Below are positions 16,851 through 25,713 of a stretch of 64,000 nucleotides of DNA, piece by piece; the first letter of the stretch is position 1; each line of letters starts with the position of its first letter. Made by a program: the position numbers and the translations under genes. The stretch is from Methylobacterium fujisawaense. GTDB lineage: Bacteria > Pseudomonadota > Alphaproteobacteria > Rhizobiales > Beijerinckiaceae. The notes beneath the pieces were generated by a model. It did not search any database and was not told the DNA's origin. It was given only the letters and a program-made list of their open reading frames with translations. The stretch lies in NCBI RefSeq assembly GCF_014138435.1, contig NZ_JACJIM010000001.1, positions 744,001 to 808,000 of the forward strand, read 5' to 3'.

Positions 16851-18316
16851 TTCAGCAGCACCGTCGGCTCGACGCTGACGCCGAGGGGCAGGGGCTCGTC
16901 CTTCTTCAGCCCGGAATCGATCACGATCTTCACCGGCACGCGCTGGACGATCTTGATGAAGTTGCCGGTGGCGTTCTCGGCCGGGAAGGCTGAGAACTTC
17001 GAGCCCGAGCCGCGCTGGACCGAGTCCACATGGCCATGCAAGTCGAGGTCGGGATAGGCGTCCACCGTGATGGTGACCTGCTGGCCGGGCCGCATGCCGT
17101 CCAGCTCGGTCTCCTTGAAGTTGGCCGTGATCCAGACGTCGGTGGTGACGAGCGACATCACCTGCTGGCCCGCCGTCAGGTAGTCGCCGGCATTGACGTT
17201 GCGCCGCGTGACCCAGCCGTCCTGGGGCGCGCGCACGACAGTCCACTCGACGTTGAGGACGGCTTGGTCCAGCTGGCCCTTGGCCTGCTCGGCCTGACCC
17301 TGGAGCTGGTCGACCTGCTGCTCGGACTGGCCGATATTCTGCTGGACCGGCATCGCCTGGATGACCCGGGCCTCGGCCTGCTCGACCTGCGCCTTCGCCT
17401 GCTGGTAGTTCGCGGCGGTCGTATCCACATCCTGCTGGGTGGTGGCCAGCTTCGGCAGGCTCTTCTGCCGGTCGTAATTCGCCTGCTGCAGGGCGAGGTT
17501 GGCCTTGGCCGAGGCGAGGTTCGCCTGCGCCAGCGCCAGCGCGGCCGGGAAGTTCTTCTTGGCGATCTCGACGCCGAGTTTCTGATTGGCGATCTGCGCT
17601 TTGCTCGCGTCGAGCTGACCCTGGGCCTGCTCCTGTCGGTAGACGTATTGTCGGGCATCGATGCGGAACAGCGGGTCGCCCTTGTGGACGAACTGGTTGT
17701 CGGTGACATCGAGGGAGATCACCTGCCCGGCGACCTGGGGCGCAATGCTGACGATGTTGCCGTCGGTATAGGCATCGTCGGTCGAGGCCTTGCCGCGGGT
17801 CGACAGCCAGAAATAGAGGCCGCCAGCCACCATCAGAAGGACCACGACCGCGCCGATGCCGATCACGAGCGGTCGGCGCTTGCTGCGCCGTTCAGCATCC
17901 TGATCCCGGCCGCCCTGTTCCGCATTGCTGGTCCGCCCATCGCGGCCCGATCCGTCCTGCCCGTCCGATCCTTTGCCGCGGGGGTGCTCTTCGTTCTGCT
18001 GACGCCCGCGGCGATCGTCATCGGCCGATCGATCCGCGTCCCGACGCCCGCGATCTCCTACGGATTCGCCTCCGTCATCGTCCTGATCGTCATCGGGATA
18101 ATTGTCCTGCGCTTCGTCCCGGGCGCGGTCGGAGCTGCGGCGGCGGCTCGTCTCGAACGCCACGGACCTTGCACCGTCCCACCGTTCCTCGCGGTCGGAT
18201 GCGCGTGCCGCGCGGCGCCCGCGATCATCGGCTTCGGAGCCGAGATCGATATAGTCGCGGCGGTCGCGCGGGCGGCCACCGGAGCGCGATCGACGGTCAG
18301 TATCATCGTCGGCCAT
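16847..18316 (-). CDS. emrA: HlyD-family membrane fusion protein (EmrA) with long charged N-terminus
   Basis: This is the periplasmic adaptor of the pump. A single transmembrane helix lies at about residues 150-171 and is followed by the EmrA-like TDDAYTDGNIVSIAPQVAGQV lipoyl segment, a long coiled-coil hairpin rich in Gln and Ala (about 215-360), and the NVEWTVVRAPQDGWV return strand. The oddity is the N-terminus: about 148 residues of Arg, Asp, Gly and Glu with almost no hydrophobics precede the helix, whereas EmrA usually has about 20. It should be cytoplasmic and disordered. The start at MADDDTDRR is assumed; no internal methionine lies close to the helix, so the extension seems real. Confidence 0.9.
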   Translation of the reverse strand: MADDDTDRRSRSGGRPRDRRDYIDLGSEADDRGRRAARASDREERWDGARSVAFETSRRRSSDRARDEAQDNYPDDDQDDDGGESVGDRGRRDADRSADDDRRGRQQNEEHPRGKGSDGQDGSGRDGRTSNAEQGGRDQDAERRSKRRPLVIGIGAVVVLLMVAGGLYFWLSTRGKASTDDAYTDGNIVSIAPQVAGQVISLDVTDNQFVHKGDPLFRIDARQYVYRQEQAQGQLDASKAQIANQKLGVEIAKKNFPAALALAQANLASAKANLALQQANYDRQKSLPKLATTQQDVDTTAANYQQAKAQVEQAEARVIQAMPVQQNIGQSEQQVDQLQGQAEQAKGQLDQAVLNVEWTVVRAPQDGWVTRRNVNAGDYLTAGQQVMSLVTTDVWITANFKETELDGMRPGQQVTITVDAYPDLDLHGHVDSVQRGSGSKFSAFPAENATGNFIKIVQRVPVKIVIDSGLKKDEPLPLGVSVEPTVLLK

Positions 18317-18401
18317 GAATCGGATTCGCAACCCTATCGACCGCGCAGCCGAAGGAACACTCGATCACGCGGCCCACTTGCCTTAGACGCGGTCAACATA
18401 A

Positions 18402-18419
18402 CCGAACCCGGCGGTTCGG
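18402..18419. promoter_or_regulatory. Palindromic operator candidate between emrA and tetR
   Basis: CCGAACC-CGGC-GGTTCGG is a perfect 7-bp inverted repeat with a 4-nt centre, located in the 125-bp divergent spacer and 23 nt upstream of the regulator start. Size and placement fit a TetR-family operator controlling both the efflux operon and the regulator itself. The role is inferred. Confidence 0.55.
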
Positions 18420-18441
18420 ATGTGCGAGGGTGGACGGAGCG

Positions 18442-19098
18442 ATGTCAAGCGCCGCAGAGGTCGATCAGAAGGCCGCGCGTGGGCCAATCCCGCGCGGGGC
18501 GCGGCGCCGCGCGGAGATTGCCCAGGCTGCCGAGAAGGTATTCCTCGAGCACGGTTTCGCTGAGACGACGATGCAGATGGTCGCTCTCGCGGCTGGGTCG
18601 TCCAAAGAAACGCTCTATCGGCATTTCGGCAGCAAGGAAGATCTGTTCATCGAAGTGGTGGACAACCGGAACAACGAAGTCCGACAAGTTCTCGACTCAA
18701 CTCTGGAGAGCGATGGGCCCATTCCAATCGTCTTGCAATCGGTCGGCATCGCACTTTTGGAATGCATGTGCAGCCCCATGGTGGTCGCGCTGGCTCGCAT
18801 GATCGTGAACGAGACTCACAGGCATCCGGCGCTCGGGGAGGCCTTCTACGCGATGGCGCCGGGCCGTACCCTGCAGAAGCTCACGGGCTACTTGGCCGAG
18901 GCCCGGACCCGCGGGGAATTCACCGGCGACGATCCGGCGCGGGCGGCGGAGATCTTCACCGGCAGCATCATGGGCAAATTCGTTCCGCTGATGCTGTTCA
19001 CCCCGCACACCTTCGCCATCGACCCCGATCAGATCAAGGACCATGTCGCCGAGGCGGTCTCTGTGTTCGCGAAAACTTATGTCGCAAAGGATCGTTAG
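18442..19098 (+). CDS. TetR/AcrR family transcriptional regulator
   Basis: This is a repressor-like protein of 218 residues. The N-terminal helix-turn-helix spans about residues 20-65, with AAEKVFLEHGFAETTMQMVALAAGSSKETLYRHFGSKEDLF; the C-terminal ligand domain resembles the AefR-like group. A GTG four codons upstream is an alternative start. The gene diverges from the emrA-emrB-nodT operon and probably represses it until a pump substrate binds. Confidence 0.92.
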   Translation: MSSAAEVDQKAARGPIPRGARRRAEIAQAAEKVFLEHGFAETTMQMVALAAGSSKETLYRHFGSKEDLFIEVVDNRNNEVRQVLDSTLESDGPIPIVLQSVGIALLECMCSPMVVALARMIVNETHRHPALGEAFYAMAPGRTLQKLTGYLAEARTRGEFTGDDPARAAEIFTGSIMGKFVPLMLFTPHTFAIDPDQIKDHVAEAVSVFAKTYVAKDR

Positions 19099-19104
19099 CG
19101 GATA

Positions 19105-19133
19105 GATTGTTTTTTGACCCAAAAAATCCAATC
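19105..19133 (+). terminator. AT-rich hairpin after tetR
   Basis: GATTGTTTTTTG at 19105-19116 can pair with CAAAAAA-CAATC at 19120-19133, with a two-base bulge. The hairpin begins 7 nt after the regulator stop. It could end transcription, though the stem is AT-rich and weak. Confidence 0.35.
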
Positions 19134-19200
19134 TTATTTGAAATCAACAAACTATAAAACATTTCACCTAACAGTATATTCAATTATTTGTCCAGATCGA

Positions 19201-20223
19201 CTAGAGATTTTTCGGAATGCGCTGAATCGGACGGTTGGGGTTCACACCGGGCATTTGGGCTGATTCATTGCGCGCTCCCTGTGAGGAGCACGTCATGGGC
19301 CGACCCGACAGCCAGGATCTACGTGAGCGGGTGGTTGACGCGGCAGGCGCGACATCGCGCCGGCAAGCGGCCAAGCACTTCGGGGTGGGTGCTGCGACCG
19401 CGATCCGCTGTATGACGGCACTGGCCACGACCCGGACGGTGGCGGCCCGTCCGCAAGGTCGGGCACGCCGCTGCAAGCTCGATCCGCACGAGGCGTTCCC
19501 GCGGGCCCTGATCGCCGAGCGGGATGACGTCACCCTGGAGGAGATGCAGGTCCGCTTGAAGGATGAGCACGACCGAACGGTTGGGCTGCGCACGCTGTGG
19601 AGTTTCCTGACGCGCGCGGCCTGACGTACACAAAAAGACAGCCCACGCCGCGGAGCACGACCGTCCGGACGTGAAGGCCGCCCGCGAGGCGTGGTTCGAG
19701 GGCCAGCCCGATCTCGGTCTCGCCCGCCTCGTGTTCCTCGACGAGACTTGGCCCTCGACCGACATGGCCCGCACCTGCCCCCCCCGCGGCAAACGGCTTC
19801 GCTCGAGCGTGCCGCACGGTCACTGGAAGACCACGACCTTCGTGGCGGGCCTGCGCTTGTCGGGCCTCGCGGCGCCGTTCGTGCTGGACGGTCCGATCAT
19901 CCGCGACGCCTTCCAGACTTCCGTCGAGCGCGTGCTCGTGCCCGAACTCGCTCCCGACGACACCGTCGTGACGGACAACCTCGGCAGCCACACAGGGCCG
20001 GCCGGCGCGCGGCTGCTCTTCCTCCCGCCCGGCTCGCCCGACTTCAACCCGATCGAGATGGCCTTCTCAAAGCTCAAGGCGCTGCTGCGCAAGGCCGCCG
20101 AGCGCACTGTCGAGGGATTGTGGGCAGCCATCGGTCGGCTCATCGATACGATCACGCCCGATGAGTGTGCCAACTTCTGCGCCGCCGCAGGATATGAGCC
20201 AGATCAAATCGAAAACGCTCTAG
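19201..20223 (+). mobile_element. IS630-family insertion sequence
   Basis: The element has ends that match as inverted repeats: CTAGAG-AT-TTTTCG on the left (19201-19214) and, read from the right, CTAGAG-CG-TTTTCG (20210-20223). That is 12 of 14 positions. Both ends carry the TA dinucleotide that IS630/Tc1 elements duplicate on insertion. The length of about 1.02 kb is normal for the family. It lies between a tetR gene and a tRNA-Ser gene. Confidence 0.8.
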
Positions 20224-20297
20224 CGAAATCCATCGCCCGCCGGAACAAACGCATTGGATGCGAGAGGGCATCCTCCTGCCTCATGTCTCAGCAGTAG
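19295..20297 (+). pseudogene. IS630-family transposase, split in two frames
   Basis: The first frame (19295-19624) encodes a helix-turn-helix: GRPDSQDLRERVVDAAG, SRRQAAKHFGVG and the LRTLWSFLTRA linker. The second frame (+1) carries the DDE catalytic domain with VFLDETW, VVTDNLGSH and NPIEMAFSKLK, so all three acidic residues are present. The frame break lies at about 19615-19640 near CAAAAAG; it could be a mutation or a programmed shift, but the first stop precedes the A-run, which favours mutation. The second frame reads through the right terminal repeat and stops only at 20297 in flanking DNA. Confidence 0.7.
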
Positions 20298-20487
20298 ATG
20301 CGGTTCAGCCTGTACAGGAGCGCGGCGGGTTCCAGGCCTGCCACGATCGGATCGCGAGGCATCGAATTGCCAGGGCGAACAGTCCTTATTTATCGATGAC
20401 GCACGCGCGTCAGCGATAAATTATGATGAGATCGTAGCCGGAAACGCGCCCAAAAACGAAAATCTATGGCGTGCGTCACGGGACGAC

Positions 20488-20577
20488 TGGCGGAGAGGGA
20501 GGGATTCGAACCCCCGATGCCCTTGCAGGCATGCCGCATTTCGAGTGCGGTGCATTCAACCGCTCTGCCACCTCTCC
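20488..20577 (-). tRNA. tRNA-Ser (anticodon CGA)
   Basis: On the minus strand the acceptor stem GGAGAGG pairs with CCTCTCC, followed by G and an encoded CCA. The anticodon loop ACTCGAAAT gives CGA, which reads UCG serine codons. A long variable arm (between the anticodon stem and the GGTTCGAATCC T-arm) is typical of class II tRNA-Ser. The length is 90 nt including CCA. Confidence 0.95.
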
Positions 20578-20658
20578 GCAAGGTGCCTCGATGAGACCGG
20601 CGGTGCCTAGCACGCGCGGTGCAGCTTCACAAGCGCGACGTCGCCCGCCTGCGCCGGA

Positions 20659-21777
20659 TCAGACCACCACCGTGATCGCCTGCGCGGCGCGGGTCAGGCC
20701 GGTGTAGAGCCAGCGCGCCCGGTGCTCGCGGAACGCGTAGGATTCGTCGAACAACGTCACCCGGTCCCATTGCGATCCCTGGGCCTTGTGCACCGTCAGC
20801 GCGTAGCCGTAGGTGAATTCGTCCGTCTCGCGCCGCAGGAACAGCGGGATCTCCTCGTCCGAGCCGGTGATCATCGCCCGCAGCACCTTGATGTCGGTGG
20901 GCTTCCGGCGCAGGGCCGGGTCGTCCTCCGGCACCACGTCGAGCCGGATCAGATCCGGCCGCGGCGGTGCGCGCAGCGCCTGGACCGTCCAGGTCGAGCC
21001 GTTGAGCAGGCCCTTCACCCGATCGTTGCGCAGGCAGACCAGCTTCTCGCCGATCGCCGGCATCGGATCCGTGTGGCCGGCGAGTTCCCGGAGCCGGGCA
21101 TTGTAGAGGCGGCGCGTCTTGTTGAGGCCGACCAGCACCTGGTCGCATTCGAGCACCTCGGCCGGATCCAGGGTGCGGCGCGACACGACCCGGCTCTGCC
21201 CATAGCTGCCGAGTTCCAGCCGCCCGCCCTCGCGGATCGTCATCGCCATCCGGACGATCGGATCGTCCTTGGCCTGCCGATGCACCTCGGTGAGCATCAC
21301 GTCGGGCTCCGCCTCGGTGAAGAAGCCGCCGCCGCGCACCGGCGGCAGCTGCGCCGGATCGCCCAGGACCAGCACCGGCCGCTCGAACGACAGAAGATCG
21401 TTGCCGAGATCGGAATCCACCATCGAGCACTCGTCGATGATGATCAGATCCGCCTTGGCGGCCGGACCCGAGCGGTTCAGCGTGAAGGTCGGCCCGCCCT
21501 CCTCCGCCTCCTTGGTGCGGTAGATCAGCGAGTGGATCGTAGCGGCGTCGTAGCAGCCCTTCTGGCGCATCACCGAGGCCGCCTTGCCGGTGAAGGCCCC
21601 GTAGACCACCGTGCCGTCGACATCCTCGGCGATCCGGCGGGCGAGCGTGGTCTTGCCGGTGCCGGCATAGCCGAACAGCCGGAACACCTGGGATCCCCCG
21701 TCCCGCCGCCACGCGGCGATCGCCTTCAGCGCCGCGTCCTGCTGCGGGGCGTAGGCGGCCGGCAGCCCCGCACTCAC
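20659..21777 (-). CDS. RecD-like ATP-dependent DNA helicase (AAA_30/UvrD_C_2)
   Basis: This is a superfamily 1 helicase of 372 residues. Walker A is [13 protein letters not shown] (about residues 41-53), Walker B is [11 protein letters not shown], motif III is [13 protein letters not shown], and the C-terminal motifs include [11 protein letters not shown] and YTGLTRA. Similar stand-alone RecD-like proteins act in DNA repair or resemble phage Dda. It starts with a GTG overlapping the TGA of hemF, so it is translationally coupled to heme biosynthesis. The large frame extending further upstream is a shadow of hemF. Confidence 0.9.
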   Translation of the reverse strand: MSAGLPAAYAPQQDAALKAIAAWRRDGGSQVFRLFGYAGTGKTTLARRIAEDVDGTVVYGAFTGKAASVMRQKGCYDAATIHSLIYRTKEAEEGGPTFTLNRSGPAAKADLIIIDECSMVDSDLGNDLLSFERPVLVLGDPAQLPPVRGGGFFTEAEPDVMLTEVHRQAKDDPIVRMAMTIREGGRLELGSYGQSRVVSRRTLDPAEVLECDQVLVGLNKTRRLYNARLRELAGHTDPMPAIGEKLVCLRNDRVKGLLNGSTWTVQALRAPPRPDLIRLDVVPEDDPALRRKPTDIKVLRAMITGSDEEIPLFLRRETDEFTYGYALTVHKAQGSQWDRVTLFDESYAFREHRARWLYTGLTRAAQAITVVV

Positions 21778-22706
21778 GGCCAGCGCACGGTCGGCGGCAT
21801 CGAGGAGAGGATCGAGGCGACGTTGCCGCCGGTCTTCAGGCCGAAGATCGTGCCCCGGTCGTAGAGCAGGTTGAACTCGACGTAGCGGCCGCGCCGCACC
21901 TGCTGCTCGTGGCGGTCCGCCTCGGTCCAGGGCGTGGTGACGTTGTCGCGCACGATCTTCGGATAGGCCTCCAGGAAGGCCTGTCCGACGTCGCGGGTAT
22001 AGGCGAGGTCGGCCTGCGGATCGCCGCTCCAGAGATAATCGTAGAAGATCCCGCCGATGCCGCGCGGCTCGTTCCGATGCTTGAGGTGGAAATACTCGTC
22101 GCACCACGCCTTGTAGCGGGCGTGATCGATGCCGTGCGCCGTGCAGGCCCGCGCCAGGCAGGCGTGGAAATGGCGGCTGTCCGGATCGTCTTGATTGCGG
22201 CGCCGGTCGAGCACCGGCGTCAGATCGGCCCCGCCGCCGAACCACGCCCGCGTCGTCGCGACGAACCGGGTGTTCATGTGCACCGTCGGCACGTGCGGAT
22301 TCCACGGATGGGCGATCAGCGAGATGCCGGTGGCGAAAAAGCGCGGATCCTCGGCGGCTCCGGGCATCTGAGCCCGGAATTCCGGCGCGAACTCGCCATG
22401 CACCGTCGAGATGTGCACCCCCGCCTTCTCGAAGACGCGGCCGCGCAGCATCGCCATGACGCCGCCGCCGCCGGGCCGGCCGGTATGGTCGGTCCGGTTC
22501 CACGGGGTCTTCTCGAAGGTTCCGGGGCCCTCGGGCGCATCTGGATGGAACGGGCCCGTCGCCTCCGCCTCGATGGCCTCCAAGGCCGCGAGGATGCGAT
22601 CGCGCAGCGTCTCGAACCACGCCGCGGCCTCGGACTTCATGGCCGCCACGTCGGCCTCTGAGGGAGGCGCAGCCAGAGCTGCGCGCGCGTCATCCGGCAT
22701 CGTCAT
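21774..22706 (-). CDS. hemF: Oxygen-dependent coproporphyrinogen III oxidase
   Basis: HemF converts coproporphyrinogen III to protoporphyrinogen IX with O2 in the cytoplasm. At 310 residues the length is typical. Conserved blocks include the [19 protein letters not shown] segment, [20 protein letters not shown], the [10 protein letters not shown] motif with active-site acid, and [18 protein letters not shown] near the end. The start MTMPDDAR could also be the second methionine. A RecD-like helicase gene overlaps the 3' end by 4 nt. Confidence 0.96.
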   Translation of the reverse strand: MTMPDDARAALAAPPSEADVAAMKSEAAAWFETLRDRILAALEAIEAEATGPFHPDAPEGPGTFEKTPWNRTDHTGRPGGGGVMAMLRGRVFEKAGVHISTVHGEFAPEFRAQMPGAAEDPRFFATGISLIAHPWNPHVPTVHMNTRFVATTRAWFGGGADLTPVLDRRRNQDDPDSRHFHACLARACTAHGIDHARYKAWCDEYFHLKHRNEPRGIGGIFYDYLWSGDPQADLAYTRDVGQAFLEAYPKIVRDNVTTPWTEADRHEQQVRRGRYVEFNLLYDRGTIFGLKTGGNVASILSSMPPTVRWP

Positions 22707-22810
22707 GACACAGGCTTTTCCACCGTGCCGGGCGCACGTCAATGCGGGCGCGGCCTGCCGTGACCGCGCAGGCGTCCGGAGCCGCAACCCGCCGCGGCGG
22801 CGCGGGCGGC

Positions 22811-23224
22811 CTACGCCGGGCCCGGCCGCTCGCCGACGGGCTTGAGCAGCCCCGTGGCCGTCGCCACCAGATCCCCCGCCGCATCCCGGATCTCGGCCTC
22901 GCAGAAGATCACCGACCGCCCCGCCCGGGTCACCCGCCCCTCGGCGATCAGGATACCGCGCCCGGGTGCGAGGAAGCGGGTCTGCATGTCGAGGGTCACC
23001 ACGGGGCGCCCCGCCTGCAGCCGGGCCGCCGTCCCGAGGGCGACGTCGAGCAACGTGCAGAGCGCGCCGCCATGGGCGATGCCGAGATTGTTGGCGTGCT
23101 CCGGCCGCAGGGCCAGGCGCAGGCGCGTCCGGCCGGCGCGCACGTCGAGGGCCTCGATGCCGCAATGATCCACGAACGGGATAGTGGCGCCGAAGACGGT
23201 GCCCGGTTCCGATTGCTGGTCCAC
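22811..23224 (-). CDS. PaaI-type hotdog thioesterase
   Basis: This 137-residue protein is of the PaaI/YdiI hotdog-fold family, which hydrolyses acyl- or aryl-CoA thioesters. The core motif [20 protein letters not shown] contains the HGG signature and catalytic acid, and the [12 protein letters not shown] strand and [11 protein letters not shown] follow. The physiological substrate is unknown. It is 104 nt upstream of hemF on the same strand and may be cotranscribed with it. Confidence 0.88.
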   Translation of the reverse strand: MDQQSEPGTVFGATIPFVDHCGIEALDVRAGRTRLRLALRPEHANNLGIAHGGALCTLLDVALGTAARLQAGRPVVTLDMQTRFLAPGRGILIAEGRVTRAGRSVIFCEAEIRDAAGDLVATATGLLKPVGERPGPA

Positions 23225-23661
23225 GTCGATCGCCCCGGATCCCGTCTCACCCGGACGTTTATGGCCCAGATGCGCCCGAGGCCAGGACCGGCCCCGCGCA
23301 GATCACGTGACAGTCCGGCCGAAACGTTCATCCCGCGTCGACGCGCTGACGGGACATCGCGGCGGGCCGCCGCGTGAAGTTCCGGGCGTCTCATCAGACC
23401 CGAAACGGATCTTCGCAGAGGAAGCCCGCCGCTAGATCGCGACAGAAGGCATAATCGGCGCCCGTCCGCAGGCCGCGGCCACATCCAACCTCGCCTCCGG
23501 CATGTCGGTTTGCTCGACCAACGATTTCAGCTCGACCCACGGCTTCAACAATATGCGTGTTCATGACCGGGGCATTGTGTAGGGAAATGCTCGACGACGA
23601 CTTGATTTTGCTGCACAGACGTTAGAACCGTCTCACCACGGTCGGATAGAGGGAATCATCG
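23225..23661. other. Intergenic region upstream of mucR
   Basis: No gene is seen in these 437 bases. The last 120 bases before the regulator are AT-richer and end in AGAGGGAATCATCG, a good ribosome site, so the segment probably holds the mucR promoter. MucR/Ros proteins commonly repress their own gene through AT-rich upstream DNA. Confidence 0.5.
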
Positions 23662-24177
23662 ATGGACGACACCGCCACTGAGCAGCAGCAGACCTTTATC
23701 GAGCAGGCGTCGGACATCGTCTCGGCGTATGTCTCGAACAATTCGGTGCCCATCAGCGAGTTGCCCGGTCTGCTCGCCGGCGTTCACGCCGCGCTGACGA
23801 AGCTTTCGGCCCCCGCGGCGACCGTGACCGAGACGGCCGACAAGCCGACGCCGGCCCAGATCCGCAAGTCGGTGACACCGGACGCGCTGATTTCGTTCAT
23901 CGACGGCAAGCCGTACAAGACGCTGAAGCGCCATCTGTCGCGCAACGGCCTGACGATCGAGCAGTATCGCGAGCGCTTCGGCCTGCCGCGCGACTACCCG
24001 TCGACGGCCGCGAGCTACTCGGCCCAGCGTTCGGAACTCGCCCGCAGCCTCGGCCTCGGCCAGCAGCGCCGCAAGTCTGCTGCGCCGGCGCCGGCGCCGG
24101 CTCCGGAGCCCGTCGCGGAGGTGGCCGAGAAGCCCAAGCGCGTGAGCCGCCCCCGCAAGGCCAAAGAAACGGCCTGA
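23662..24177 (+). CDS. mucR: Ros/MucR family transcriptional regulator lacking zinc-binding cysteines
   Basis: This is a small DNA-binding regulator of 171 residues. The MucR core is unmistakable: IEQASDIVSAYVSNNSVPISELP at the N-terminus, then PAQIRKSVTPDALISFIDGKPYKTLKRHLSRNGLT and EQYRERFGLPRDYP. In classical Ros the zinc finger uses two cysteines before KSLKRHL; here these positions are non-cysteine (SFIDGKPYKT) and the protein has no cysteine at all. Zinc-free relatives that still fold are known in rhizobia. The C-terminal tail is Ala/Pro and Lys/Arg rich. The gene is monocistronic. Confidence 0.93.
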   Translation: MDDTATEQQQTFIEQASDIVSAYVSNNSVPISELPGLLAGVHAALTKLSAPAATVTETADKPTPAQIRKSVTPDALISFIDGKPYKTLKRHLSRNGLTIEQYRERFGLPRDYPSTAASYSAQRSELARSLGLGQQRRKSAAPAPAPAPEPVAEVAEKPKRVSRPRKAKETA

Positions 24178-24238
24178 GCCCGGCCCCTCGGCCGGGCCCC
24201 TGGGACCCGGCCGGCCCGCAGCCCGCGTGCCGGCCGGA

Positions 24239-24418
24239 TCACGCGAAGTCGGCGAGATCGTCGGCCACGTCGCCCGCGGCGACGTCCGTCTCGGCCCTGT
24301 GCCGCTCGACCGCTTCGGCCTCTTCGGCCGTCCCGGGTCGCGGCACCGGCCGCTCGGTCTCCGGATGCGCCTTGCCGGCCGCGTCGTCGGTGGATTGATC
24401 CGTCACCCGACCCGCCAT
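24239..24418 (-). CDS. Small acidic hypothetical protein
   Basis: This open frame has 59 residues and begins MAGRVTDQSTDDAAGK; it is rich in Ala, Asp, Glu and Pro and has no hydrophobic segment. It has Methylobacterium-like codon use (GC third positions), but there is no recognisable family and no strong ribosome site was identified. It sits convergent to mucR. Treat it as possible rather than certain. Confidence 0.4.
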   Translation of the reverse strand: MAGRVTDQSTDDAAGKAHPETERPVPRPGTAEEAEAVERHRAETDVAAGDVADDLADFA

Positions 24419-24694
24419 GCTGCGCGCTCCCCGAACTTGAACGGGTAAGCAAAGCGCCAAAGCCCGTGCGTGTTCCGCCCCGCGAACACTCCCGCGAACA
24501 CTGCGGGTGACCCCGCCGAAGCCCGGTCCGGCGCTCGTTCGCCTTCCTGAAGACGCTCTCCAGATCCCGTCGAAGGACGAGGCCGAGCGCCGCGACGGCA
24601 CCGGCCTCGACGCGGCCCGTGCGGGCTGCGCCCGCGGGGGACGGATCGCGATGCGCCGCGTTGCACGTCCGGGCCGGCCGATCAGGAGCGGAAT

Positions 24695-25156
24695 TTGGGC
24701 ACTCGCTACGGGCTGGAGATCCGCGCTGCCGCGAGTCCCGACGCCGCCGGGCTCGCGGCCCTGCTGGGTGAGGCGGGGATCGCGGTCGGCGCCGCGGACC
24801 TCGCGACCCGGCTCGACGCCCTGCAACAGGACGGCGGCACCGCCCTCGTCGCCGTAGAATGGGGACCGCCGAGCGGCCTCATCACCGTGTCCCCCGTCCG
24901 GACCCTCGAGGCGCCGCGGCCCTTCGGCCTGATCACCAGCCTCGCGGTCGCGATCGAATCCCGCCGCCGGGGCATCGGCCGGGTGCTGCTGAAGGCGGCC
25001 GGCCGGGCGGCGCGACAGGCGGGCTGCGACCGGCTGCTCCTGGCCGCGGCGCCGGACCAGGAGGCCCTGCGCGCCTTCTGCAGGGCGGCCGGCTTCACCG
25101 ATGCGGGGCAAATGCTCGCGCGGCCGCTGCTGAAGCGCGGCGCCGGAGAGGCCTGA
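24695..25156 (+). CDS. GNAT-family N-acetyltransferase
   Basis: This 153-residue enzyme has the GNAT fold, which transfers acetyl from acetyl-CoA to an amine. The acetyl-CoA binding motif is SRRRGIGRVLLKAAGRAA at about residues 88-105, followed by the FCRAAGFTDAG strand. The start is TTG with AGGAG seven bases upstream. The substrate is unknown. Confidence 0.82.
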   Translation: MGTRYGLEIRAAASPDAAGLAALLGEAGIAVGAADLATRLDALQQDGGTALVAVEWGPPSGLITVSPVRTLEAPRPFGLITSLAVAIESRRRGIGRVLLKAAGRAARQAGCDRLLLAAAPDQEALRAFCRAAGFTDAGQMLARPLLKRGAGEA

Positions 25157-25226
25157 AAGCCGCGACATCCTGGCCGCAGCCGACCGGGCCCATCGGGCGT
25201 TGTGACCGGAGACTGGAGTCCCCCCG

Positions 25227-25583
25227 ATGACGCTGCGATCCGAGACCCCGCCGCCCCCTGCGAACCTGCCCTGCGATCCGCCACCGGATTCCGACACGCC
25301 GACCGCCGCGCAGCTCAAGGGTGACATCGACAGCGGCCGCACCGCCGACAAGACCCCGCACATGGATATCGGCGCGGCCCCGCTCGGGACCTGCGAGGAG
25401 GCCGGCGGGACGCCGCCGACGCCCCAGGAGGTCCGGATCGCCCGGCAGAACGAGCGTGCCCCCTCGGAGCAGGCGGCGAAGGGCTACGTGCACCAGCGGC
25501 AGCCCTGGGTCCTGCCGCTCTATGTCGGCATCATCGTCGCGGCGGCCGTGGGGCTCGGCCTCGTTCTCTGGCTGACGCGCTGA
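25227..25583 (+). CDS. Tail-anchored small membrane protein of unknown function
   Basis: The product has 118 residues: a Pro-rich, polar and probably disordered N-terminal part (about 90 residues with a few cysteines), then one hydrophobic helix (LPLYVGIIVAAAVGLGLVLWL) and LTR at the end, so a tail-anchored topology is likely. It is 70 nt after the acetyltransferase gene on the same strand. No family is recognised. Confidence 0.65.
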   Translation: MTLRSETPPPPANLPCDPPPDSDTPTAAQLKGDIDSGRTADKTPHMDIGAAPLGTCEEAGGTPPTPQEVRIARQNERAPSEQAAKGYVHQRQPWVLPLYVGIIVAAAVGLGLVLWLTR

Positions 25584-25713
25584 GGCCGAAGCGGGGCCGC
25601 GCGCGGGCCACCATGATGCAGGACGGCACGGTCGCGGCGGAGGCGGTTTAAAGGTCGATTCACGTCGATGCGGTTAGCGTGACCTTACTGCAGTCTTGCG
25701 TAACCGATCCTCC

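Noticed and set aside
15477..17057. Plus-strand frame of 526 codons opposite emrB
   Set aside because: The His/Asp/Arg/Val-rich translation is typical of an antisense shadow; the minus strand has a clear DHA2 transporter.
17030..18802. Plus-strand frame of 590 codons over emrA and into tetR
   Set aside because: It is a Leu/Asp/Arg-rich shadow of emrA; it also overlaps the well-supported TetR gene in another frame.
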